From Mesodorylaimus sp. YZB2_4 (lineage: Eukaryota > Nematoda > Enoplea > Dorylaimida > Dorylaimidae): a stretch of DNA of 64,000 nt. Of this stretch, positions 46,496-56,853 are shown in pieces (the first letter of the stretch is position 1; each line of letters starts with the position of its first letter). A program made the translations under genes and the position numbers. Below the pieces are notes generated by a model. The model was not told the DNA's origin, did no database searches, and saw only the letters and a program-made list of their open reading frames with translations. The stretch covers positions 620,001 through 684,000 of the forward strand of contig JASANH010001723.1 of assembly GCA_030248295.1 (NCBI GenBank). The letters run 5' to 3'.

Positions 46496-47196
46496 CAACT
46501 GTAATAAGGAGTCCTCACGAATGAGCTTTTTTGTTTTTCCTGCCGCCTGTATATCTGAGTACATATTCAAAAAAATGCGCATTTCATCAGCAGGCACGGT
46601 AGTGCGGGTTTAAGAGTTTCTGACTATGAAATGATCGATCTGTAGGCGGTTTTGCGAGTAATTTCATGGGCGCGGGTGAACGTTCCGTTTTATGTTTCTC
46701 TTTTTAAGAGGTTTGGAAGAAGGCGTATGACAGTCAAGTCACTCAATTCTCTCAGTTGAAGGAACAAGTGTTTTGGGCCAAACTAGTTTCTTGCAAAAAA
46801 GGAAAAGGGTTAATTATTTCCAAAAAAGTCTGTTATCACAGACTCGAAACTTTTAGACCAGCCAATGCATACAGTGGAAGCAGGGCTTAGGATGGCTGGT
46901 CTACTCAGCCACAAGAAAAATGGGAAGTGCCCCAACATGTTAGGCGCTGGGCACAGCGCGTAATCGCTCGCACATATATACCGTATGTATGCATTGGGAT
47001 GTCAGCGTCAAATCTAGAAAGCTTGTGTTCTGTGCACTGCTGCCCTTAAGACAGACTCCCAAAAGGCAGCTGTGCTGTTTCACACGAGCAACCTAAATAC
47101 GCCAAAGCTGTAGCGCTGCGAGTGATAATATGGCTTATCGTTACATGCCTAGCCTCGATGAACACTGAAAAATCTTTTCCCCTTCTTCCAACTTTA

Positions 47197-47290
47197 TGTT
47201 CATGCTCATGGTTTATCATATCAGTGATGACACACTCAAGGATGAAAGGGCACATGACACAAAATGATTTACCTGGCCGCGGGTCGAACA
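47197..47290 (-). repeat. SINE copy inside the long-TIR element
   Basis: Aligns with 33870-33966 over about 95 nt, including CACTCAAGGATGAAAGG, AAATGATTTACC and GGTCGAACACTC. The tRNA-like head beyond this point has decayed. Confidence 0.65.
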
Positions 47291-47346
47291 CTCCCTAGTA
47301 ACAATAAGAGCAAGCGCTCCTACGTATAGCCCGAGAGTTAAGCTGG

Positions 47347-47474
47347 AAGTATAGTTCGATGCGATGCGTCAAATAAGCTTGCGATGCGATGCTTTAGGCA
47401 CCTTTTTACATTGACAGTTGACCCAAAAGTGTCGCATCGCACGCTTATTTGACGCATCGCATCGAATTATACTT
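47347..47474. mobile_element. 128-bp MITE with TIRs rich in GCGATGC
   Basis: The left arm AAGTATAGTTCGATGCGATG continues CGTCAAATAAGC and returns as an inverted copy at the right end (GCTTATTTGACGCATCGCAT, then CGAATTATACTT). It has a central spacer and no coding sequence. A 15-nt match to the outer end (AGTATAGTTCGATGC minus one base) also occurs at about 39632. Confidence 0.85.
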
Positions 47475-48465
47475 TGGGCTTTAGACACCCCCAGCCCACT
47501 ATGTGGACCACAAGCACAAGATTGCATGATCCTCTGCTCGTTGCCACGATCAGTCGTCCTGTTAGCATTCATGCAGAGAAAGCAGCTTTTGCTCAGACAT
47601 TTTTCCTAAGCCATGATTGCGCTTAGCAGTGGCCGAGTAGAACCAGCCATCCTAAGCCCTGGTTCCACTCTGTGCATTGGCTGGTCTAAAAGTTTAGAGT
47701 CTGTGATAACAGACTTTTTTGGAAATAATAATGGCTGATCCAATAAAGTATGCATTAATCGATACTCCTGCAGCGATGCATCCACTATCATACCGCAATA
47801 GGTACCAAGCATATCGCTGTACTGGCCCATTATCGTCAGGCTATGATAAGGAGAATAAACATTCAAAGCAAGAAAAGAAATGAAGGCTTCGACCGTCTTT
47901 TTCAGCGCAGCAGCCTAGAAAATAAAAGGAGCACATATAAGGTCTATACAATAAGTACCTGGGCCACAACGCAGTTCTTATGCCCCGCCAACAACTAGGA
48001 GCATGGCCATGACTAGGAGATAGCACAACAATTCAGTTTCTTACTGTAACTTTACACTAGATAACATGATATAACAGTATGCCCCTCGTGTAGACTCTCC
48101 GACCCACTCTCAAGTATGTCTCATAGGCAGTGTCCGCTGTGGACTGTATCACCATAAGCAATGCTTTCCAGCAATGGATAATATCTGGGTTCACCACGAT
48201 CCATGCATGGATATCCATGTATACATATATCGTGGCGTTGTACCGTGGCTCGGGCCACGGATATATTAGTTAGTATAGCCACCACGGAGCGAGTCCGATC
48301 CTGTGAACTAAATCTACCGTACTCCCAAATTACCTGCGCATCACTGGTTCCTATAGCAACGATGTGCTGCTTCCATCAAGCAAACAAAAAAAAACAAAAC
48401 GGACATTCGAACAAAAATGATGGTTTTCTCTGGAAAATAATATTTGCTCTAACACGTTGCGGATA

Positions 48466-51400
48466 ATGCTCGGAACTAAAGGAACAGACGACAGAGAACA
48501 ATTCTTGGCGTCGGCGAGGGCCGCTCGAGAAGCGAGAGCTTTTGAAAAAGAACGTCAAAATGCAGCTGTGAAAATTCAGGTGAGAACTGCCTAGGAAGAG
48601 GCCAATTTTCTGTTGTTTGTTGAAATTCTCAGTATCTTTTGTCAGTTTTAAATTTTGTTCTTTGTTTTTCCATGTCATAATTGTAAGAATCGATGATCAG
48701 AATGTTACTGCACCTGTTGCAATTGAGAGGATAACCGATCAATCTGATTCTTGTTGGTCACTCAAACGAAGCTTTAAATTTCAGGCTGGCATCCGTGGTT
48801 TTTTGGCTCGTCGTCGAATATATGCAGATGTTCGGTAAGCATGCCCAACACTTCCTTTTCGACTAGTTTGTCAAGGCTGTTTTTTAGCAACGATTTTACT
48901 TCAAAGTTTCAAAAATACGGCGAACTCGACAGATCGCAGGCATTGCTTCCACCTTTGGAGGCTTACAATGCAATGCGAAGATTAATGACGCTGGCATTTA
49001 ATGAAGAAAAGGATAAGGAGGTATGAATTGACATTTTTTTGCTCCGTTGGGATCACATTCGGAAGAAAGAATGTTTCAGAGGTTTTTGTGGGCTTGCCGA
49101 TACTTGTTGCTCAGCCTAGACAGCCAAGACGCAAAGGTAGGACCCTTTAAGTTTGAATCACTGCCTTTACACTCCAATTATTGTATCAGGCCAGTATCAT
49201 TTCGGTTGCATTGACCAAAGATTTGCTGTTGTCGTGGGTGCGTACAATGAAGACCGTCCTCTGGCAATGCTGCAAATACGCAGAGGAATTGAGGGTAAAT
49301 AATCATGAAAAGTGGTTTTCCATTCCTAATGTACGAATCATCGTATTTCAGCCAGACATGCCGTCGGATACAAAGACTCTGAACTTACTATTACACGTAA
49401 CAGTATCGTTCACAGCATGCAATACATGGGCGCTGCTGAAATCGAAAAACGGTACGCATGATTTTGATTCTGCGTGGTTTCAAAAAATTCTCTATTTTAG
49501 GTGAAGCTTTAAAACCAAGCATGAATCAATTATGCTCGAACATTTTGGGAGATCTGTGCACGCGTGGACTGTACACTAAATTAAATGTGAGTGCCCTTTA
49601 AGCGTCAGTCTAGTTCTGCAAGTCAGTTTTCCTATTTTAGAAACTGCTAAAAAAAGGACTGAACCGTCGATATTCCGCTTTCAAACACGCGACTTTATCC
49701 GCAATAGTCTCGCTAGCTTTGAGGTACTGAATCTGATCTTGAGTCGGCACTTTGTTTCACGATCAGATGGTTGCATTGGCTTTTTTTCAGGCCGCTGACG
49801 GGAAGCAATTTTTCCGAGAATATGATGACGCAATTCGCATTATCGATTTTATCTATCCCGGCACTGGTGTTTCATATGAACGCTTTGGCACAAGAGGTAA
49901 GCATTCGGAATTTGGGACAACTTCTGCAGCAATACACTCTTATTTTTAGTGCATGACTCTGTTTATGACGAATAAAATATTCGTTCGTACGATTGAGCTT
50001 CTGACGAATGATCGATCGAGTCGACGCGTATTCGATTCTTTGGACGGTGGTTACACTCTTTGTGTTTTGGCCAATCTGATTCATTTGGGATTCGTGGAGA
50101 AGCAAATTTTGGTTGAACATTTGCTGGATTTTACGGTGAGTATTTAATTTCACGCCAGGGAGCGTCAGGAAGCTGGTGTGAGCTTTTAGTTATTGATTGC
50201 ACTAATGTCTTCTAAGCCGTTTGGCTTAAAGCGACTGCTTTCTTCGAGGAAGCTAGGGTCCATGTGCGAAGCTGTTTGATCCGGTCCCTTAATTATGATG
50301 TCTTTTTTTAGAACGCGGCCACTCGTCTTTTCGATACTTGTGTGGGCCATGTTGTGACGAAGAAATCAAATATGACGCATTGGCATCCAGTATTTGGCTG
50401 GTACGGACAGGCGTTGGATGCGGGGCTTCAAGAAGCGATGCCGAATGTCACGCAGCAACTGCAGCTATTATGGAATGGGAGCACGGTGAAGTGTCTGTTT
50501 TCGGATTTGGTCAACTTGGTTCCAGAACAATCCAACAATAGTCCTGACTTCCCTTCACAAATCAGCGTTCAAGGAACTGCAACCGTCAGCAAGAATGATA
50601 AAGAGTTGGCTCCGTCGGTGAGAAGTGAGAATGCATTTTGTGGCCATGTGGACCGTGTTTACTAAGGCTTTCATTTAGACTTGTTGAAAAAGATTTTTGA
50701 TCAGAAATCATCTCGAGATTCTGGCGCTGGAGGCGGAAGTGGGAATACGAGAAGATTTGGGAGTCCTGAAACAACAGTGGTGGCATTGGTGTGCTCGTTG
50801 TACCAGAATGCACTGCATACGATGACACAGTTGAAGTACGACATTCTGTCTGGTATGGTCTCGTCTTTCGTTTTCTTTTGATGTTACGACACTGAAATTT
50901 ATTTCTTTCAAGGTCTATGCTATCAGGATTTCCTCTTGCCGCGTTTATGGCATTTTATTTCGGCATTGGGGTCTCAAAATGGATTAAAGGCTTTTTTGGA
51001 AATGTTAGCCGTAAATCCGAAAGCCACGAGTCCTGAATTTCAAATTCTGATCCTGTTTTGCGATTCAGCAACTTATTTGATCACGTAATTAAAATGTTGA
51101 TTTGAGCTTTCAACTTCGAGCCAAAAAATTTTTTTCAGAATTTTGGACGATCTCGAACTATACGAAAGAGAGAAGCCGTTCAAGACGGAGCAGCTGGTGG
51201 CTATGGCCCAGTTTTGCAATCATTTCGTGTTTAAAACCATTTGGGATAATCTAATTGGTGAGTTGGATTTGCAATTTGATCTGCTACTATAGTACTAGAT
51301 TGTGTCTCGTTTCAGATGTCAAGTCAGCTCACAACAGTCCGCTGTTTAATTCTGTCCACGGTCTTCTTATGCTACTGTACAACCGGGACTGTCGTCGCTC

Positions 51401-54400
51401 GTTCACTAATCGTCCCGATTTTTGGCTAATCAAGTAGCCATTGTTGGGTTGAGGCTAATATTTGTTGGCCTGACTGCCTTCGTTGTTTCAGGGACGCAAA
51501 ACCATCGTCGTTCATGTCCGATTTAGAGAAAGGAAATAAGAAAGCTGAATTCTTGATTCAGAAGGTCCCGCATATAATTCCCCACAAGGATGTAAGTATT
51601 AATCATCAGTTGCTTGCTTTTGGCTTTTGTGAGCCTTGACTTTTTCAGCGTGTCATTTTGTTTCGCAAGTTTATCAACCAGGATCGGGAAGCATCTGGCT
51701 TGGCTGGGACGGATTTATTGGACAAACCGTCGACCCTGATAACTGTGCATCGAGCACGTTTGGTTGAAGATGGTTACCGTCAGTTGTCCCTTCTGCCGGT
51801 GAAAACATTGAAAGGCGTGATACGCGTGAAATTCGTGAATGAACAAGGCTTGGACGAACCGGGCATCGATCAGGATGGTGTGTTCAAGGAGTTCTTGGAA
51901 GAAACAATAAAGAAAGTGTTCGATCCTTCCTTGAACCTGTTTCGAGTAAGTCTGTTGGTTGAGTTTTCGCTCTCGCATCAGTGGCAGGTTAGGTGCTTAT
52001 AGGCTTGAACAGAGCGTAGGTGCAGACAAGAGAAACAATTTTTTAATGCACGGCATGTACTGTTTGGGCTAGGGTAGCGATATGACGCAGTGGAAATTGT
52101 CATACATGCGAATTTATGCAATATTACCGCCATTTTTTTAATTAGTGGAAAATGACTATTTGCTCAGGTCCTGTTGGTATTTGAAAAATACTTGAGGTAT
52201 CACAGGGGATTTCTCGACGTGTTTTTGAGCCGGACACCTCCCCCATGCGCGTACATGGAGAGGATTATACAACACTATTTTCCTAGATTACGACCGACGG
52301 CCGTTTGTATCCGTCCTCGACATCCAATGTGCACGAGAATCATCTGGCTCTGTTTGATTTTGTTGGGCGTATGCTGGCGAAAGCTGTTTACGAAGGAATT
52401 GTGGTGGAAGTACCATTTGCTACTTTCTTCCTGAACCATATGCTTGGTGATAATCAGGTTTGGTTTTTTCTTTGATGGTCAAGTAAGCATGTGTTTTAGG
52501 CAAGGCATCATCGTCGAGCTACAGCTCGATTGACGAACTTCCGTCGTTGGACCAAGAGCTCTACAATTCTTTGACTTATCTCAAGCACTATGAAGGCAAT
52601 GTGAGCGATTTGGATTTGACGTTCAGTTGTGACGAAGATTACATGGGGCAAATGGTCACTCACGAATTGGTGCCCGGAGGAAGGACGATTCCAGTCAATA
52701 ACGAAAACAGGTACGTCTTTAAATTTACGAGGGAAGCGATCAACCTAAAAATATAGATGCGGGGTGCCCTTACTTTGACAGGTTGCGCCTCAGAAGGCCT
52801 GCCAATCCCTCGCCTTAATTTAGATCATCGCCAAAGAGACTCGAATTAAAATAAGTTGCTGCCAAGGCTTTACTATTAGCCTAAATTGATTTCTTACAGA
52901 AAATCAGCCTTGTAATTTGTTCCGGCTGTTGCAAACCATCTACACCGAGCTAGACTTCTGTAGGGGCGACGATCATTAGACTTTCTCAATCAGGTGTTCA
53001 AGATAGGCACTGCAAAGAACTTTTCGCCAATACGGGCATGTGTGTCACTGCCTACCATAGTACTGCCACCGCGTAGCTCAGTTTTCAGGTTGTTCGATCC
53101 CATTGTTAGATGGCGAGGTTCATCCAGAGAGCGCTATCAACCCCCAGCCACTTCGAATCGTTCCATGAGTCGTCCACTGCTCTAAGGCCCGCCATACTGT
53201 TCGAGGGGACCTTGCCTCCGCTTCCCGTTTGGCGGCGTCCGTGCACCTGCGGATTCAGAGATTAAAAGAGGCGCTGGCCATGGGGCTTGAAGGAGTCGAA
53301 TCGGCATCGGTCTGCTGATTGCATTTGCCCTCGCATCATAGCCGTTCGCTGAGCCTGGCGGAGTGGCTCCTTTAAACAGTCGACTTATCAGGCATCAGGC
53401 ATCTTGCTCTTGAGTCGAAGGCGGCTTGTCATTGTAGATGTGCCCCATGTTCACTCTTCACTTCAATGAGGCACTGGGCAATGCGACAGAGTCTGTATGT
53501 CCTTTCTCTCTAAGCTGCTAACTTGCCCGGTTGATTGGGTTTGTCCCATCAGCGACTTCTATTCACTCTCCTCAACTCTCGATATGCCTCCTCCGCGGCT
53601 ATCAAAATTCTCTTCTTGCTTGACCCCTGAGCTAACAACGATCAGCTACCACGGGACTGGCCCTTAGTCGTGCCGGCCGTCGTGAGTGGGAGAGGATTAT
53701 TGATCCTCCCTTGCTGGGGACGTCAACCCCTCGGGTTGATGTTTCAGCTGCAGTGTAGTCGTAAGACTCGCCTTGCTCCAGTCGGTATTGTTTGTCCTTC
53801 GACATTGGGCGGACAGGCCTACGTCCGCCTATCTGAGGATTGCAGGATGCATGCATAGTTGACTTGCCCAGCCCATTTTTTCAAAAATTCAGACATAACC
53901 CCATCATTCCTGTCAACGGAGTGGACAACCAACTTTAGAACACAAAATTTCTGGGGGCCTTCTCGACTATTGGTCATGCCCAGCACATGCATTAGTTTTA
54001 TGTATGTGTTCGTAGGATCAGCTACATTCATCTGATGGCTCATTTCCGCATGTACGTTCAAATACGTGATCAATTGACGGCATTTGTCCGCGCGTTTCGC
54101 TCGTTGATAAAACCGGAATGGCTGACGCTATTTTCGGCACCGGAATTGCAAAAATTGATTTCGGGCGATGCGGAGGATGTGGATCTGCAAGACTTGCGTC
54201 GTCACGTGCAGTACTACGGAGGGTTCCATAATAACCATCGTGTTATTAATTGGCTTTGGGAAATATTGGATCACGATTTTACGGCCGAGGAAAGACGGCT
54301 TTTTTTGAAGGTATGTGACTTGTGGACAGGTGACAAGGCCGTATGATTTTGTGTGTTGTTTCAGTTTGTCACCAGCTGTTCGAAGCCCCCTTTGCTCGGC

Positions 54401-54649
54401 TTCGCGCATTTGGAACCCCCATTTTCGATCCGATGCGTGGAAGTTGGCGATGATCAGGACGAGGGCGATACGCTCGGCAGCGTCATACGTGGGTTTTTGG
54501 CCATCCGCAAAAAAGACCCAATCGGTCGATTGCCCACGGCATCGACTTGTTTCAATTTGTTGAAGCTGCCCAATTACCAAAAGAAGTCGACGCTACGTGA
54601 CAAGTTACGATATGCCATTCATTCGGCCACTGGGTTCGAGTTGTCCTGA
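48466..54649 (+). CDS. UBE3B: UBE3B, HECT-type E3 ubiquitin ligase, 1087 aa
   Basis: Twenty-one exons: 48466-48579, 48785-48834, 48888-49020, 49080-49136, 49190-49294, 49352-49451, 49501-49586, 49641-49723, 49791-49896, 49950-50135, 50312-50624, 50679-50852, 50913-51084, 51139-51257, 51316-51433, 51492-51591, 51649-51945, 52287-52446, 52500-52710, 54016-54310 and 54365-54649. They sum to 1088 codons (human 1068 residues). An IQ motif lies at about residues 30-50 ([17 protein letters not shown]). The middle is helical ([20 protein letters not shown] matches human). The HECT domain covers about 720-1087 ([50 protein letters not shown]). The catalytic Cys is near residue 1055 ([12 protein letters not shown]), and the end GFELS is typical. 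UBE3B is a calmodulin-linked ligase acting near mitochondria and on metabolic enzymes. Exon 11 must use the donor at 50625, not the stronger-looking GTGAGA at 50618, to keep frame. Intron 19 (1305 nt) stands out. Confidence 0.95.
52711..54015. other. unusually long intron 19 of UBE3B
   Basis: 1305 nt against a typical 55 nt. The middle (about 53000-53860) is more GC-rich than its surroundings and looks inserted, with an internal palindrome near 53720-53740. I found no recognisable transposon ends, long inverted repeats or open frame with homology. Confidence 0.5.
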
Positions 54650-55212
54650 GTGAAACTGGGTTTGTATGGCGTGGCAGCTTTGAGAGTAGTCGAATGTAGT
54701 CCAGATTTTTTACCCAGTAACTATAAACTGCAGCTTTGCATGCATTATTCATCCGCTTTTTAGGATGCTTTATTTTCGTATTTGCTAGTCATGATCCGGG
54801 AACTGTGTGCACAAGTGTAAGTGGCTACCTAATGTATGTTGATAGAGTAGGCTGTATTGATAACGGGCATGGTAAGCTGATACTCACATGTATTTGTTGC
54901 TGGTACTCTGTAGTTATGATAAGGCGTTGGGCGTGTGCGCCCTGTGCGTACATTTTGGTGGGGTGCTTTGATTTCTTGTAAAGCATAGCAGATAGGACGT
55001 GCTATTTGCGCGTAACGTGCATTCGAAGGCGCTTTGCCAGTTTGGACTGTTCGTGCACAGGCATCGGTTGTCGGTCATTGTGAGCTTGAATGATGCAGTA
55101 AACTGTCTGCATTGAGGGACTTGGTCGAGCTGGTCGAGGCCGGAACGCGGATCATGCCTTTTTGCTGCTCAAGCTTGCGTGGTTGGAAAGAGGGTCTTTG
55201 CAGTAGGAGGCC
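54650..55212. other. intergenic between UBE3B and CUSTOS
   Basis: Tandem genes on the same strand. The stretch contains the UBE3B 3' region and the CUSTOS promoter. Nothing specific was recognised. Confidence 0.4.
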
Positions 55213-56627
55213 ATGTCGTCGAGCTCTGATTCGGATGAATCGATCGATGAAAAGTTCAAAGAATCGGTTGATCCTCAGTTTAATTTTGGGGTGCCAGGAG
55301 CGACGAAGAGCGGGAAAGCAGACGAGGAAAAGAGAAGCCAGAATGGAATGAAGAAAAGGTATAAATGGTAGGGAGACAGGGTAGCTTTTAGAAGCATACA
55401 CGAAGCAGTGGCTGACAAGGGAGCATCACCAACCATTAAGTCGAACTTTGGAAAAGAAAAATTGTAGCATGTTCCTGGGTGCAAAAGAAAGCTCTGTGCA
55501 AAATATAGGCGTCTGGCCAACTGGTCAGCAGTGGTCCATGCTTAGAGAACAGTGAAATTTCTCACTTATATTGGATTTTTTGGGTTTTTTTAGGAGAAAC
55601 TCTGAACCAGTGTGTTAAAAGCTTAAAGTCGAAACTCTGAACCTAAAAACTTATCGTTAGTTGGGAAAGAACTCTGGATGTTTTCCTCAACGCTCGGCTC
55701 CTCTACCACACAAAACTTCAGGACTTTAGACGCTGACCGCTGCTGACTAGTTGGCCAGACGCCTCCAACATTTTGCACAGAGCTTTCTTTTGCACTCAGG
55801 AACATGTTACAATTTTTCGTTTTCTGAAGTTCGACGGTTGGCGATGTTCCCTTGTGAGGGGAAGGAGTGACTTGTGCTGCGGACCTTTGGAATCGTCATA
55901 TACGTATCCTGCTTCTGGTCCTATTCTTCGGATCATTGACGCCAACTTTAGGGCGTGATCAGTTGCAGCAAGGGTCCGTAGTGCTGGTGGGAGTGATCAC
56001 GGACGCTTATGTGCCATGCAGTCAACCAAGTTGTTTGACCTGTCTGTGGCTGATACATCACCATGATGGGCACGTCCTTTTCCAGGGCCCATGTACATTG
56101 GGCTGAAGAGCGAGGACAACCTTCTGTACCAGTCATGTGTTATGTAGGAAACGAGCGTCAAGCGACGAAGACGAGCCAGAGCCAGGGAAACGAGACTTCC
56201 GAGCTTTTGCTGCTGAACGTCTTATTCGATATTTAGATGGGTAAGGCATACTGTAGAATCCAGGCAGGTTTGACGATCGATCACATTGATTGTTTTCAGG
56301 ACCTTACGCTATGTTGATCGGGCAAAACCTGATCAGATGGCGGGCTCATCCAACAGCGATCTCGATGGTATTCGATTGGTCAAAGGCGGGAAGAAGCTTC
56401 TGGAGGTCGACGACAGCACAGAAGATACGCGATCGAAACAGGACCGCCGACGTTACGGAAGTGCGCGAGATCGGATTCTGAACAAAAAATGGAAAGAAAG
56501 GAAAGCAAATGGAGAGCGAGCAACGAAAATAACTGGTTCGGATGATGATAGTGATGAGGGCACTGAACGGGCTCGTATCGAAGCTGCAGCAGTGTCGATT
56601 GACTGGGTTGTGAAACAGTCTGTTTGA
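55213..56627 (+). CDS. CUSTOS: CUSTOS-like protein, 188 aa
   Basis: Three exons, 55213-55358, 56148-56240 and 56300-56627, give 189 codons in phase. It starts MSSSSDSDESIDEKFKESVD, an acidic Ser-rich leader as in human CUSTOS (C12orf43). Further matches in the same order: RDFRAFAAERLIRYLDG (human EFRAHVAKKLGALLDS), DGIRLVKGG (DGFRLFF), an acidic cluster GSDDDSDEG, and ARIEAAAVSIDWVVKQS (RCREAAVSASDILQESA). The identity rests on this order of short motifs, since overall similarity is low. Custos binds beta-catenin and components of the nuclear envelope in Xenopus and tunes Wnt signalling during early development. The central Lys/Arg-rich region suits nuclear localisation. Intron 1 (789 nt) contains an inverted-repeat element. 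Confidence 0.75.
55416..55854. mobile_element. 439-bp inverted-repeat (foldback) element in CUSTOS intron 1
   Basis: 55416-55534 recurs as an inverted copy at 55737-55854 with about 85-90% identity over about 118 nt. Shared blocks include CATGTTCCTG followed by GTGCAAAAGAAAGCTCTGTG. The loop is about 200 nt and shows no transposase frame. It is a different family from the element at 46813-47729. The transcript of this intron could fold into a long hairpin. Confidence 0.85.
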
Positions 56628-56677
56628 CTGGGATAGATTGCCCTTGTAAATTTTGTAAAGTCGGGTACACTACGAAA

Positions 56678-56687
56678 GTATATATAG
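56678..56687 (+). promoter_or_regulatory. possible TATA box for the LRR gene
   Basis: GTATATATAG lies about 170 nt upstream of the ATG at 56854 and about 50 nt past the CUSTOS stop. It would imply a 5' leader of about 140 nt. The spacing is not decisive. Confidence 0.35.
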
Positions 56688-56853
56688 AACAAAAGTGGCA
56701 GGCAAAAGATGGACCCGTTTTCGACAGCAAAGTCCGCATCTTTTTGTCGTTTGACAAATCCGGTTCCTGTTTGCAGCAAGTCGACGCTCTGATGAAGAGG
56801 CCTCGCGATTCGTAAAACAATACTCGCCTTTTCGAGTTGGTCTCGTACGAACT

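Larger units (their letters stand above)
46813..47729. mobile_element. 917-bp non-autonomous DNA element with 100-bp terminal inverted repeats
   Basis: The first 100 nt (46813-46912) recur as an inverted copy at 47629-47729 with over 90% identity. Both outer ends read ATTATTTCCAAAAAAGTCTG and both arms contain TTTTAGACCAGCCAATGCA. The interior has no transposase frame. It contains a SINE copy (47197-47290) and a MITE (47347-47474), so it is older than both. The target duplication is not clear. Confidence 0.85.
44164..48465. other. 4.3-kb repeat-rich intergenic block
   Basis: No protein gene was recognised. The block contains two GTATGC-type arrays, a 917-bp long-TIR element with a SINE copy and a MITE inside it, and spacer sequence. 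It separates the H2A-fold gene and UBE3B, whose promoters must both lie at its edges. Confidence 0.5.

Noticed and set aside
50618..50625. Donor TCG|GTGAGA for UBE3B exon 11.
   Set aside because: It would put a TGA into the next exon. The donor seven bases downstream (AGAA|GTGAGA) keeps the frame and the alignment with human UBE3B.
53072..53100. TAGCTCAG followed by GGTTGTTCGATCC inside UBE3B intron 19, suggesting a tRNA.
   Set aside because: The two boxes are only about 10 nt apart, far too close for a tRNA.
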